Positions 8,639-17,586 of a DNA stretch of 64,000 nt are shown piece after piece; position 1 is the stretch's first letter, and each line of letters begins with the position of its first letter. A model generated the notes under the pieces. It was not told the origin of the DNA. It did no database searches and saw only the letters and a program-made list of their open reading frames with translations. Location of the stretch: the NCBI RefSeq assembly GCF_035645195.1, contig NZ_DASQNA010000013.1, positions 62,001 to 126,000 on the forward strand, read 5' to 3'. This DNA is from Paenibacillus sp. GTDB taxonomy: Bacteria > Bacillota > Bacilli > Paenibacillales > YIM-B00363. The translations under genes and the position numbers were made by a program.

Positions 8639-9469
8639 ATGGAGGATATTATTTCGTTCTTCTTCCGTCGGAAATGGCCCAACGGTTTTCGCTGCCCGCG
8701 GTGTTTCCACACCCAGGCTTATTCGGTGAACACCCGCCGGCTCCCTCTATTCGAATGCAAAGCCTGCAGCCACCAAACGTCGCTGACTGCCGGTACCATA
8801 TTGGAAGGAACCCGTACTCCGCTTCACAAATGGGCCGAAGCAATGCGTCTCGTCTCCTGCGATCGGAGCATCAATGCCGTTCAACTTGCCTCTCAAATTC
8901 AGGTAACTTATAAAACGGCTTGGGCCATGCTGATGAAAATTCGCAAGGCACTTTCCGCCGAGGAATCGCAAACTCCACTCCAAGGACGCGTATCCTGCAG
9001 CGTCGCCTTCTACGGTCGAAGAAATTGCCACTACATCCGCCATCCTCAGGAGCATGCCGTTCTAGTCGCAATGGGAACAACCGATACAGATAGCCGATCC
9101 ATGATTAAATTTCAATACATCACGCCTAATGACATGATTGGGAAACGACTGCGGCCCTACGCAATGTTTCAATTCGCACAGCAGCATACGAAAAGCTGTA
9201 CGGAGTTTCGCATGTTAAACCGCATACAATATTATCGAAGCTTCGTTCTGCCTGTCGTTTTCGAGAAAGTCAAAACATGGATTAACAAAACGTTCCGCGG
9301 TATCGGGCCGAAATACCTCCAATACTATTTGGACGAGCACTGCTTCCGTCAAAATAAAGCTTCCCATGGCGCAAACATATTCGACTCTCTAGCCATGGTG
9401 TGTTTACGTACGCCCAAATCGCCGCTGCTTCCTACATTACAGAATGCAGGGCTATTTCTAGCGTCGTAA
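8639..9469 (+). CDS. Degenerate IS1595-like transposase, possibly domesticated
   Basis: A 276-residue protein with the IS1595/ISXO2 layout. A zinc ribbon has C19, C22, C40 and C43 (FRCPRCFH and FECKACSHQ). The family block SLTAGTILEGTRTPLHKW follows, then a helix-turn-helix (about 75-100) and the C-terminal family signature FRGIGPKYLQYYLDEHCFR. The catalytic core is eroded. Where active members read V-x-VDE-x-[FY]-x-GG, this reads VSCSVAFYGRR (118-128), without the Asp and Glu, and the segment that should hold the second Asp is short and unrecognisable. The ORF is nevertheless intact with a good ribosome site (GGAG 8627-8630; ATG 8639). DNA binding is plausible and transposition unlikely. Codon use is AT-richer than its neighbours, which suggests transfer. 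Confidence 0.8.
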   Translation: MEDIISFFFRRKWPNGFRCPRCFHTQAYSVNTRRLPLFECKACSHQTSLTAGTILEGTRTPLHKWAEAMRLVSCDRSINAVQLASQIQVTYKTAWAMLMKIRKALSAEESQTPLQGRVSCSVAFYGRRNCHYIRHPQEHAVLVAMGTTDTDSRSMIKFQYITPNDMIGKRLRPYAMFQFAQQHTKSCTEFRMLNRIQYYRSFVLPVVFEKVKTWINKTFRGIGPKYLQYYLDEHCFRQNKASHGANIFDSLAMVCLRTPKSPLLPTLQNAGLFLAS

Positions 9470-9532
9470 GCTGTAAGATCGGTAGAACCTCTGTTTCAGA
9501 AAATGGCTGTGAGACAACCACACTCTTTTCAA

Positions 9533-9552
9533 CCTGAGCGACGGGGATAGCG
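9533..9552 (-). repeat. 20-bp island motif, copy 4 (inverted)
   Basis: Read on the minus strand it is CGCTATCCCCGTCGCTCAGG, matching copies 1 and 2 at all 17 fixed positions. Its orientation is opposite to the copies left of the gene. Confidence 0.85.
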
Positions 9553-9677
9553 GTGACATGATGCGGTTTCGAACCGTACGGAAGCGGCAGCCGAATGTTC
9601 GTTATCCGAATTCTCCGGCAGTCCTCCCCGCATAGGCAACAGCTTGCTGAGCGCTTATACGTACCGTACCTTCCTGT

Positions 9678-9697
9678 CCTGAGCAGAGGGGATAGCG
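9678..9697 (-). repeat. 20-bp island motif, copy 5 (inverted)
   Basis: Read on the minus strand it is CGCTATCCCCTCTGCTCAGG, again matching at all 17 fixed positions. It lies 145 bp from copy 4 and close to the ftsY terminator. Confidence 0.85.
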
Positions 9698-9715
9698 TGA
9701 AGAGAGAGGCGGAAA

Positions 9716-9757
9716 AGAGAAAACAAGCCCGCCGCCGAACACTCGGCAACAGGCTTG
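9716..9757 (-). terminator. Intrinsic terminator after ftsY
   Basis: On the minus strand AAGCCTGTTGCCGA pairs with TCGGCGGCGGGCTT (G-U pairs included) around a GTGT loop, followed by a T-rich tract. It closes the long fapR-to-ftsY gene set. Confidence 0.85.
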
Positions 9758-9782
9758 CGCGCAAACGATTTGAGAGAAGCAG

Positions 9783-10799
9783 TTACGTACGAGGGGACTC
9801 CGACGATTCCGATTCAGCGTCGGGTCCGCCGATGCCTTGAAACAGGGCATGGACGAATTGCTGCGCGTCGAACGGCAGCAGGTCGTCGATTTTTTCGCCG
9901 AGGCCGACGAGCTTCACCGGGAGTTCCATCGCCTGGCGGATCGCGATAACGATGCCGCCTTTCGCCGTGCCGTCGAGCTTCGTCAGCACGAGTCCCGTGA
10001 CGCCGGTTTTTTCGCCGAACAGCTTTGCCTGTTGAAGGGCGTTTTGCCCCGTCGTGGCATCCAGCACGAGCAGCACTTCATGCGGCGCCTCTGGTACTTC
10101 TCTGCGGATGACGCGGAAAATCTTGTTCAGCTCTTCCATCAGATTCACTTTATTTTGCAAACGTCCCGCGGTATCGCAAATGAGGACGTCGACGTTACGC
10201 TGCTTCGCCGCATGCACCGCGTCGAAAATGACGGCGGCCGGGTCGGAGCCCTGCCCTTGCCGAATGACGTCGACGCCGGCCCGCTCGCCCCACACCTCGA
10301 GCTGCTCGATCGCCGCGGCGCGGAACGTATCGCCCGCCGCGAGCAGCACCGATTTGCCCTCTTTCTTCAAACGGTGGGCCAGCTTGCCGATCGTCGTCGT
10401 TTTGCCGACGCCGTTGACCCCGACGATCAGATAAATCGTCAATCCTTCCGCCGCGGTCTTCAGCTGCTCCGGAGCTTCTTCGTCGCCGCCCAGCAGCTCG
10501 ACGAGCTTCTCGGACAAAACCGGGCGCAGTTCCGCGGGGTCCTCGATTTTCCGTTTGCGCACCTCGGTCCGAAGCTCATCGATCAAATTCATGACGGTGT
10601 TGACGCCTACATCAGCGCCGATGAGAATTTCTTCGAGTTCCTCATAGAACGCTTCGTCGATCTTTTTGCGGCGGGAGAACAGATCTTCCACCTTGCCGAC
10701 GAACGCGTTGCGCGTTTTGGACAAGCCTTCTTTGAATTTATTCGTTACTTCTTCCGCTTTGGAAGCGATATTTTCTCGAAGCCGTTTGAAAAAACTCAC
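9783..10799 (-). CDS. ftsY: Signal recognition particle receptor FtsY
   Basis: A 338-residue SRP receptor GTPase that pairs with Ffh to deliver ribosomes to the Sec translocon. The N domain (about 1-110) is followed by the G domain with VGVNGVGKTTTIGKLAHRL, the insertion-box region GDTFRAAA, DTAGRLQNK and TKLDGTAKGG. The long acidic A domain of E. coli is absent, as is usual in Firmicutes; the N-terminus is a short basic amphipathic segment (MSFFKRLRENI). It follows smc by 17 bp, as in B. subtilis (smc-ftsY). Confidence 0.98.
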   Translation of the reverse strand: MSFFKRLRENIASKAEEVTNKFKEGLSKTRNAFVGKVEDLFSRRKKIDEAFYEELEEILIGADVGVNTVMNLIDELRTEVRKRKIEDPAELRPVLSEKLVELLGGDEEAPEQLKTAAEGLTIYLIVGVNGVGKTTTIGKLAHRLKKEGKSVLLAAGDTFRAAAIEQLEVWGERAGVDVIRQGQGSDPAAVIFDAVHAAKQRNVDVLICDTAGRLQNKVNLMEELNKIFRVIRREVPEAPHEVLLVLDATTGQNALQQAKLFGEKTGVTGLVLTKLDGTAKGGIVIAIRQAMELPVKLVGLGEKIDDLLPFDAQQFVHALFQGIGGPDAESESSESPRT

Positions 10800-10816
10800 T
10801 TTATCTCTCCCGCTCC

Positions 10817-13800
10817 TTACGCCGTCATCGGCTCTTCATCTTGATCGAGTCGTACCGACACCAGCTTCGACACGCCGCCTTCCTCCATCGTCACGCCGTA
10901 CAGCACGTCCGCTTCTTCCATGGTGCCTTTGCGATGAGTGACGACGATGAACTGCGTTTGCATCGAAAATTCCCTCAAATATTGCGCGAATCGCGCGACG
11001 TTCGCTTCGTCGAGCGCCGCTTCGACTTCGTCGAGCACGCAGAACGGCACCGGCTTTATTCGTAAAATCGCGAACAGCAGCGCGATGGCCGTCAGCGCCC
11101 GCTCGCCGCCGGAGAGAAGCTGAAGGTTTTGAAGCTTCTTCCCAGGGGGTTGCGCGACGATGTCGATGCCGGTCTCGAGCAAATTGTTCGGTTCCGACAA
11201 GACGAGATCTGCGCGTCCCCCGCCGAAAAGGCGAGCGAACACGTCCGAAAATTGCTCGCGGATCGCTTGGAACGATTGCAGGAACCTCTTCGACATTTCT
11301 TCGTCGATTTCGCGGATAACGCCGTACAGTGCCGTCTTCGCCTCGATCAAATCGTTCTTTTGCCCCGTGAGGAATTCGTACCGTTCGGATACGCGGGCAT
11401 ACTCTTCGATCGCGCCGAGATTGACTTCGCCGAGCGCCGAAATCGCCCGCTTCAAATCGCGCACCTCGTCTTGGGCGGCCGGAACGTCCTCCGGAATTTC
11501 GTAGCGTTCTTTCGCGAGCTCGTAGCTCAATTCGTAATCTTCGGCCAGCTTCCGAAGCAGGTTGTCGAGCTCGACGTCCAACCGGTTGACCTTGATATCG
11601 GTTTGACGCGTCTGCTCCTCTAATGCACGGAGCCGGTTGCGCTCCTCGCGCGTAACGTTCTCTTCGCGCTCCAACGCCGCCGTTTTCTCCGCGCGTTCCG
11701 CACGCGCGTACTCGAGACGCTCCGCGCAGCGCTCTTTGCGAATGCGAAACTCGTTCGCCTGCTCGGTGCGCGTGCTCGCTTCCCGCTCGAGTCCCGCCAA
11801 TTCCTCGACGAGCCGGGCTTCCGCCGCCTGCGCCGCGGCCCTCTCCTCTTCCAAAGCGTCGGAATCCGCCCGAATGCGCGACAGCTGTGCGGCGATCGCC
11901 TGCTTGTCCTGCGCGACGGCCGCCGCTTGGACCTTCCATTCCGTCAGCTGCTGCTGCGTTTCTTCCTTCGCGGATTGGACCGCCTTCCGGTGAAGCTCCG
12001 CTTCGCGAATCATGTTCGTCAGCTCCGCCTCCTCGGCGGCAAGACGTTCGATCCGGGCGGCGAGCTCGACGCGGCGGTCGGCCTCGTTCTGCGCTTCCTC
12101 TGATAACGTCTCCGCATCGGATACAAGCAGCTCGACATGCGCTTTCGCGTTCCGCAGCTCCGATTCGATTCGGTTCAGCTCGGATCTCGCTTCCGTCTCC
12201 TCGCCCCGCCGCTTCTCGCCTGCATCCCGGCACAGCTCCAGCTGCTTCTGTGTGGACGCGAGTTCTGCGCGGACGGCGTCGACCGATTCGCGAAGCCTTG
12301 CGATCTGCTTCTCGGAGGTTTCGATTTCCTTCGTAAGTTCTTCGATTTGGCGGGTTCGGCCGAGCAGCGATACGTTCTTCTTCTGTAAGCTTCCGCCCGT
12401 CATCGAACCTCCCGCATTGACGACATCGCCTTCCAGCGTCACGACCCGGTAACGGTATTGCAGCCGGGAGGCGATCCGGTTCGCCTGCTCGAGACTTTCC
12501 GCGATGACGACATTGCCGAGCAAGCTGCGCACGATGCCCGAATACGTCGGATCGAAGCCGACCAAATCGGAAGCGACGCCGACGAAGCCGTCGGCGGTCG
12601 CCGCGGATCGGCGCTCCATGTCCGGTATCGAACGCGGCTTGATGACGTCGAGCGGCAGGAACGTCGCCCTGCCGAGCTGCCGCGATTTGAGGTATTGGAT
12701 CGCTTCGCGGGCACGCGCTTCGTTATCGACGACGATGTGCTGCAGCGCGGCGCCGAGCGCCGTTTCGACAGCCAGCTCGTACTCGCCGGGAACACGGATG
12801 ATTTCCGCGACGGCGCCGCGGATGCCGGGCAGCGAGCCTTTCTGCTTCGCTTTCAGCACTTCTCTGACGCCGAGCGCGAAGCCGTCGTAATCGTCCTGGA
12901 GATCCTGAATCGTCTGTTTCCGGGAAACGAGGCCGTCGACCTTTTGTTCCCATTTCCGCACGGTCGATTGCGCTTCCTCCAGCAGCCCCTGCTTCTCGTG
13001 AATGAGCTGGCTGAGCTCCATGTAACGGTTCCGTTCGGCTTCGATCTGCGCCTTCAACTGCTCTAGGCGGGATTGCCAGTCGGCGCGGGCCGACTCGAGC
13101 TCTTGGACGCGGGCTTCCGCCTTGGTTCGCTCCTCGGTAAGTCGCGCCGCGCGGCGATCGTGCTGCTCGGCTTGCGCCTCGACGTATTTAAGCTCGTTGC
13201 GGGCGGACGCCAGCTCGTTCAGCTTGTCCAGCAACTCCGCCTTCAGGCGTTCCTCCGTCTCGCCGAGGAGGCCGCCCGCTTCCGCGAGCAGCCGATCCTC
13301 TTCGACCCGAATGCGGCGGTTCAATTCGTTCAATTGCTGCGTCAGCGCCGCAAGACGGCTCTCGAGCTCCGCCGATTCGACGCCCCTCTCCTCCAGCTTA
13401 CGGGAGATCGTGCGAATCGTTTCGCGCTGCGCCTCGGCGTTTTCCTCGGCGTGCTTGCGGCGCTCCTTCAGCACCTCCCCGGCGCTGATCGACTTCTCGA
13501 GCTCCTCGCTCGTATGGAGCAGCTCCGCTTGTAGCGCTTCCAGCGATTCCTCCAGCTTCCGCAAGGCGAGGCGCTGCTCTTCGAGTTCCGCGTCGTGCGC
13601 GGAAACGACGGAAGCCACCTTTAATTCTTCGTCGCGAAGACGATTCAACGTTTCCGACGCCTCCGCCCACGAGCGGTGCAATTCCCCAATGTTATAAACA
13701 TACAGGGAAACTTCTTTCGATTTCAGCAATTCCTTTAACCGCTTGAACTCGGTCGCTTTCTGGGATTGCTTTTTCAAAGGCTCCAGCTGGTCCTCCAGCT

Positions 13801-14389
13801 CCGAGGCCAAATCGTTAATGCGAACCAAATTCGCCTCGGTTTCCTCGAGGCGCTTCGTCGCTTCTTTTTTTCTGGATTTGTATTTCACGATGCCTGACGC
13901 TTCTTCGAATATGCCGCGTCGATCCTCGGACCTCGTGCTGAGAATTTCTTCGATTCGGCCTTGGCCGATAATCGAATATGCTTCCTTCCCGATGCCCGTG
14001 TCCATGAACAGCTCGGTAATATCCTTCAAACGGCAGGCTTGGTTGTTGATGAAGTATTCGCTGTCGCCGTTGCGGTGCAGCCTGCGGGTGACCGTCACTT
14101 CGCTAAAATCGAGCGGCAGCGAATTGTCGGTATTGTCGAGCGTAAGCGACACTTCGCTGAAGTTAACCGCTTTGCGCGAATCGCTGCCGGCGAAAATGAT
14201 GTCCTGCATATTGCCGCCGCGCAAGCTCTTCGCGCTTTGCTCCCCAAGCACCCACCGAATGGAGTCCGATATATTGCTTTTGCCGCTGCCGTTCGGCCCG
14301 ACGACCGCCGTAATGCCGGAAACGAATTCCAGCTCCGTCCGGTCGGCGAACGACTTGAAACCGGCGAGTTCGAGTCTTTTAAGGAACAA
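10817..14389 (-). CDS. smc: Chromosome segregation ATPase SMC
   Basis: A 1190-residue SMC, the core of bacterial condensin with ScpA and ScpB. The N-terminal ATPase lobe has Walker A GPNGSGKSNISDSIRWVLGE (31-50). Two long coiled coils flank a hinge at about residues 500-680. The C-terminal lobe has the ABC signature LLSGGERALTAIALLFAIL and Walker B FCVLDEVEAALDEAN. Length is standard. It lies between rnc and ftsY, the common Bacillales order. Confidence 0.98.
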   Translation of the reverse strand: MFLKRLELAGFKSFADRTELEFVSGITAVVGPNGSGKSNISDSIRWVLGEQSAKSLRGGNMQDIIFAGSDSRKAVNFSEVSLTLDNTDNSLPLDFSEVTVTRRLHRNGDSEYFINNQACRLKDITELFMDTGIGKEAYSIIGQGRIEEILSTRSEDRRGIFEEASGIVKYKSRKKEATKRLEETEANLVRINDLASELEDQLEPLKKQSQKATEFKRLKELLKSKEVSLYVYNIGELHRSWAEASETLNRLRDEELKVASVVSAHDAELEEQRLALRKLEESLEALQAELLHTSEELEKSISAGEVLKERRKHAEENAEAQRETIRTISRKLEERGVESAELESRLAALTQQLNELNRRIRVEEDRLLAEAGGLLGETEERLKAELLDKLNELASARNELKYVEAQAEQHDRRAARLTEERTKAEARVQELESARADWQSRLEQLKAQIEAERNRYMELSQLIHEKQGLLEEAQSTVRKWEQKVDGLVSRKQTIQDLQDDYDGFALGVREVLKAKQKGSLPGIRGAVAEIIRVPGEYELAVETALGAALQHIVVDNEARAREAIQYLKSRQLGRATFLPLDVIKPRSIPDMERRSAATADGFVGVASDLVGFDPTYSGIVRSLLGNVVIAESLEQANRIASRLQYRYRVVTLEGDVVNAGGSMTGGSLQKKNVSLLGRTRQIEELTKEIETSEKQIARLRESVDAVRAELASTQKQLELCRDAGEKRRGEETEARSELNRIESELRNAKAHVELLVSDAETLSEEAQNEADRRVELAARIERLAAEEAELTNMIREAELHRKAVQSAKEETQQQLTEWKVQAAAVAQDKQAIAAQLSRIRADSDALEEERAAAQAAEARLVEELAGLEREASTRTEQANEFRIRKERCAERLEYARAERAEKTAALEREENVTREERNRLRALEEQTRQTDIKVNRLDVELDNLLRKLAEDYELSYELAKERYEIPEDVPAAQDEVRDLKRAISALGEVNLGAIEEYARVSERYEFLTGQKNDLIEAKTALYGVIREIDEEMSKRFLQSFQAIREQFSDVFARLFGGGRADLVLSEPNNLLETGIDIVAQPPGKKLQNLQLLSGGERALTAIALLFAILRIKPVPFCVLDEVEAALDEANVARFAQYLREFSMQTQFIVVTHRKGTMEEADVLYGVTMEEGGVSKLVSVRLDQDEEPMTA

Positions 14390-14461
14390 GTGAATTCACC
14401 CCAGCCTATTGTAGCACATTCCGTTCGTTCCCGCGCCGGGCAATCGTCGTCGCGCGCTTCG

Positions 14462-15148
14462 CTACTTGCCGTCCGACAGCTTCCGCAGCGCTTCGGCGGA
14501 GGCTTCCTGCTCGGCTTCCTTCTTCGTTCGGCCGACGCCTCTGCCGTACGGCTCGCCTTGGATCCGGACCTCGACCACAAATTCGCGGTCCTTCGCTTTC
14601 CCCCGTTCCTCGACGACGGCGAGCTCGATCGCGCCGAGCGATTGCTGGTGCGCTTTCTCGTACAGGCGCGATTTGGCGTCGATGACGCCGCGCGCGATGT
14701 ACGCCTCGATTTCCGGGAACATCGTGCGGGACAAAAATTCGATGACCTGATCCCACCCCGCGTCCAAGTAAATCGCGCCGACGAACGCTTCGAACACGTC
14801 CGCGAGCAAGGACGGCCGCTCCCTGCCGCCGGACAAATCTTCGCCCCTGCCCAAAAGCAAATAGTCTCCGAGCGAAAGCGACTTGGCCAGTTTGCTGAGC
14901 GCCTGCTCCCGGACGATCGCCGCGCGGACGAAGGTCAGCTTGCCCTCCGGCCAGTCCGGGTACACGCGGAACAAATGTTGTGACGTCGCGAGCTGCAGAA
15001 CCGCGTCGCCGAGAAACTCGAGCCGTTCGTTATGCACCGCGTCCTTATGTTCGTTCACGTATGAAGAATGGGTAAACGCTTCGCGTAGAAGCGAAGCGTC
15101 TCGGAAATGGATATTCAACTGCTGCTGAAGGCGTTCGAAATCGTTCAT
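14462..15148 (-). CDS. rnc: Ribonuclease III
   Basis: A 228-residue double-strand-specific endoribonuclease for rRNA precursors and structured mRNAs. The catalytic helix is NERLEFLGDAVLQLATS, with E44 and D48 as metal ligands. A second acidic cluster is in LADVFEAFVGAIYLD. A C-terminal dsRNA-binding domain (about 157-226) ends with GVGRTKKEAEQEASAEALRK. It follows fabF with only a few bases between the genes. Confidence 0.97.
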   Translation of the reverse strand: MNDFERLQQQLNIHFRDASLLREAFTHSSYVNEHKDAVHNERLEFLGDAVLQLATSQHLFRVYPDWPEGKLTFVRAAIVREQALSKLAKSLSLGDYLLLGRGEDLSGGRERPSLLADVFEAFVGAIYLDAGWDQVIEFLSRTMFPEIEAYIARGVIDAKSRLYEKAHQQSLGAIELAVVEERGKAKDREFVVEVRIQGEPYGRGVGRTKKEAEQEASAEALRKLSDGK

Positions 15149-15157
15149 GCTACCCGC

Positions 15158-16396
15158 CTAAGCTTCAAATTTCTTGAGGATGATCGTCGCGTTGTGACCG
15201 CCGAATCCGAAGGAGTTCGAGAGCGCCACGCGCGCGTTCGTTTCGCGCGGCACGTTCGGCACGTAGTCGAGATCGCACTCCGGATCTTGATCTTCAAGGT
15301 TGATCGTCGGCGGAAGCTTGCCGCGCGACAGCGCCAGCGCGCAAATGACGGCTTCGACGCCGCCGGCCGCGCCGAGCAAGTGGCCCGTCATGGACTTGGT
15401 GGACGAAACGGCCAGTTTGTAGGCGTGGTCGCCGAACGTCGCTTTGATCGCCGTCGTTTCGGAAATGTCGCCGACCGGCGTCGACGTCCCGTGCGCGTTA
15501 ATGTAGTCGACTTCCTCCGGGGAGATGCCCGCGTCCGCCAGCGCTTTGCGCATGCAGCGCGCGGCGCCGTTCGGATCCGGATCGGTCATATGGTGCGCGT
15601 CGCCGCTCATGCCGTAGCCGATCACTTCGCCGTAAATGCGCGCGCCGCGCTTCGTCGCGTGCTCGAGCGTCTCCAGAATGAGCACGCCCGCGCCTTCGCC
15701 CATGACGAAGCCATCGCGGCCGACGTCGAACGGACGGCTCGCGCGCTCCGGTTCGTCGTTGCGCGTCGACATCGCCCGCATCGAGCAGAAGCCCGCGAGG
15801 CCCGTCGGGCGAATCGTCGCTTCCGCGCCGCCGCAAATCATGACGTCCGCTTCGCCGTTCTGCAGGAGTCGGAACGAATCGCCGATCGTATGCGTGCCCG
15901 TCGCGCAGGCCGTCACGGTCGTCGAGTTCGGACCTTTCGCCCCCGTCATGATCGACACTTGCCCGGAGGCCATGTTCGCGATCATCATCGGGATAAAGAA
16001 CGGGGATACCCGTTTCGGGCCTTTCTCGAGCAGCGTGCGGTACTGATCCTCGAACGTGCCGAGACCGCCGATGCCGGAACCAATATAGACGCCAACGCGT
16101 TCAGGATCCGCATCTTCGGTCACGGACAATTTCGCGTCCTCCAGCGCCAGCTTCGCCGCCGCGGCGGCGAACTGCACGTATCGATCCATGCGGCGGGCTT
16201 CCTTGCGATCGATGTACGCCTCCGGATCCCAGTCTTTGATTTCGGCCGCGATGCGCGTCGGGTACTCGCTCACGTCGAACGACTCGATTGCCGAGACGCC
16301 CGATTTGCCGGACATCAAATGATCCCAAAACGTATCCAAATCTCTGCCGAGCGACGTAATGGCGCTCATGCCCGTAATGACGACTCGATGTTTCAT
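15158..16396 (-). CDS. fabF: 3-oxoacyl-ACP synthase II (KAS II)
   Basis: A 412-residue condensing enzyme that elongates acyl-ACP with malonyl-ACP. The active-site cysteine is C164 in [14 protein letters not shown]. Histidines are in [11 protein letters not shown] and [11 protein letters not shown]. The start at 16396 ([10 protein letters not shown]) is preceded by AGGTGG. It is the last fab gene of the cluster and follows acpP after a 134-bp gap that holds a hairpin. FabF controls fatty acid chain length and temperature response in Bacillus relatives. Confidence 0.98.
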   Translation of the reverse strand: MKHRVVITGMSAITSLGRDLDTFWDHLMSGKSGVSAIESFDVSEYPTRIAAEIKDWDPEAYIDRKEARRMDRYVQFAAAAAKLALEDAKLSVTEDADPERVGVYIGSGIGGLGTFEDQYRTLLEKGPKRVSPFFIPMMIANMASGQVSIMTGAKGPNSTTVTACATGTHTIGDSFRLLQNGEADVMICGGAEATIRPTGLAGFCSMRAMSTRNDEPERASRPFDVGRDGFVMGEGAGVLILETLEHATKRGARIYGEVIGYGMSGDAHHMTDPDPNGAARCMRKALADAGISPEEVDYINAHGTSTPVGDISETTAIKATFGDHAYKLAVSSTKSMTGHLLGAAGGVEAVICALALSRGKLPPTINLEDQDPECDLDYVPNVPRETNARVALSNSFGFGGHNATIILKKFEA

Positions 16397-16482
16397 GCCA
16401 GACCACCTCAACGTTCCGTAATTGATAATTTATATATTAAAACGCTATTTCGTCTAGCTCAAAGCGCTCATTAGATGTGGAG

Positions 16483-16511
16483 AAGTCCCGCTTCGCCAAG
16501 AAACGGGACTT
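16483..16511. repeat. Inverted repeat between acpP and fabF
   Basis: AAGTCCCG and CGGGACTT form an 8-bp stem, extendable by GAAGC/GTTTC pairing with one mismatch. No T-run follows on the minus strand. It could be an mRNA-processing or 3'-protecting hairpin for acpP. Confidence 0.7.
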
Positions 16512-16530
16512 GCGTAAGGTTTGACTCGAA

Positions 16531-16764
16531 TTACTTATGAGCTTGTATGTAATTCACTACTTCGCCTACCGTAGTGATTTTCTCCGCATCTTCGTCGGAG
16601 ATTTCCATATCGAACTCATCTTCCAATTCCATTACCAATTCGACGACGTCAAGCGAGTCGGCGCCCAAGTCCTCCTTGAAAGATGCTTCAAGTGTAACTT
16701 CAGCCTCATCTACGCCAAGGCGGTCGACGATAATTTTCTTTACGCGATCTAATACGTCGGACAT
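16531..16764 (-). CDS. acpP: Acyl carrier protein
   Basis: A 77-residue acidic carrier protein. Phosphopantetheine attaches at S37 in the motif [10 protein letters not shown]. Start ATG at 16764 ([10 protein letters not shown]) follows AGGAGGTGAACCGG, a near-ideal ribosome site that fits high expression. It lies between fabG and fabF. Confidence 0.99.
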   Translation of the reverse strand: MSDVLDRVKKIIVDRLGVDEAEVTLEASFKEDLGADSLDVVELVMELEDEFDMEISDEDAEKITTVGEVVNYIQAHK

Positions 16765-16826
16765 CCGGTTCACCTCCTCTTTGGTATTATACGAAACGGG
16801 AACGCAAAAAGCCATATTTGAAAACG

Positions 16827-17567
16827 TTACATGTACATTCCGCCGTCGACGTGGACGGTTTGACCCGTCATATAAGACGCTTCGTCGGACGCCAGGAACC
16901 GGACGACCTTAGCGACCTGCTCCGGATTGCCCAGCGTGCCGAGCGGAATTTGCTTCAGCATCGACTCCTTCAATTCAGGAGAGAGCTTCTCCGTCATGTC
17001 CGTGTCGATGAAGCCCGGCGCGACGCAATTGACCGTAATGCCGCGCGACGCGAGCTCGCGGGCCGCCGACTTCGTGAGGCCGATGACGCCGGCTTTCGCC
17101 GCGACGTAGTTCGCCTGCCCCGGGTTGCCGAGCGCGCCGACGACGGACGAAATATTGACGATGCGGCCCGAGCGCTGCTTCATCATCGGTCGCGTAACCG
17201 CCTTGATGCAGTTAAACACGCCTTTCAGATTCGTGGCGATGACCTCGTCAAACTCTTCTTCCTTCATCCGCATCAACAAGTTGTCGCGCGTGATGCCGGC
17301 GTTGTTGACGAGAATGTCGACTTTGGCGAACGCCTCGATCGCGGCCGACACCATCGCCTCGACGTCCGCGGACGACGCAACGTTCCCTCGAACCGCGATC
17401 GCCTTCCTGCCCAACGCTTCGACCGCCGCGACGACTTCTCGCGCGGCCGCTTCGTTGCCGGCGTAATTGACGACGACGTCGGCGCCGCTCGCCGCCAGCT
17501 CGAGCGCGATCGCTCGGCCGATGCCGCGGGACGCTCCGGTCACGATCGCCGCTTTCCCTTCCAACAT
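16827..17567 (-). CDS. fabG: 3-oxoacyl-ACP reductase
   Basis: A 246-residue short-chain dehydrogenase that reduces 3-ketoacyl-ACP with NADPH. The nucleotide fold is [12 protein letters not shown] (10-21), followed by NNAG at 88-91. The catalytic residues are S140/S141, Y154 and K158 (YVAAK). The C-terminus [13 protein letters not shown] is family-typical. The ATG at 17567 follows AGGAGG with a 7-base gap. It is part of the FapR-regulated set. Confidence 0.98.
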   Translation of the reverse strand: MLEGKAAIVTGASRGIGRAIALELAASGADVVVNYAGNEAAAREVVAAVEALGRKAIAVRGNVASSADVEAMVSAAIEAFAKVDILVNNAGITRDNLLMRMKEEEFDEVIATNLKGVFNCIKAVTRPMMKQRSGRIVNISSVVGALGNPGQANYVAAKAGVIGLTKSAARELASRGITVNCVAPGFIDTDMTEKLSPELKESMLKQIPLGTLGNPEQVAKVVRFLASDEASYMTGQTVHVDGGMYM

Positions 17568-17586
17568 CGCAATTCCTCCTTTCAAT

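Larger units (their letters stand above)
9470..9715. other. Non-coding stretch right of the transposase-like gene
   Basis: No gene is supported here; a minus-strand frame at 9432-9764 has no ribosome site or recognisable family and crosses the motif copies. The stretch holds two inverted copies of the 20-bp island motif and ends at the ftsY terminator. Confidence 0.55.

Noticed and set aside
8169-9715. Complete insertion sequence with terminal inverted repeats
   Set aside because: I could not find matching ends or a target-site duplication. The five motif copies are internal and unequal in number on the two sides.
9432-9764. Minus-strand frame of about 110 codons right of the transposase-like gene
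   Set aside because: No ribosome site or family was seen, and the frame covers the 20-bp motif copies and the ftsY terminator.
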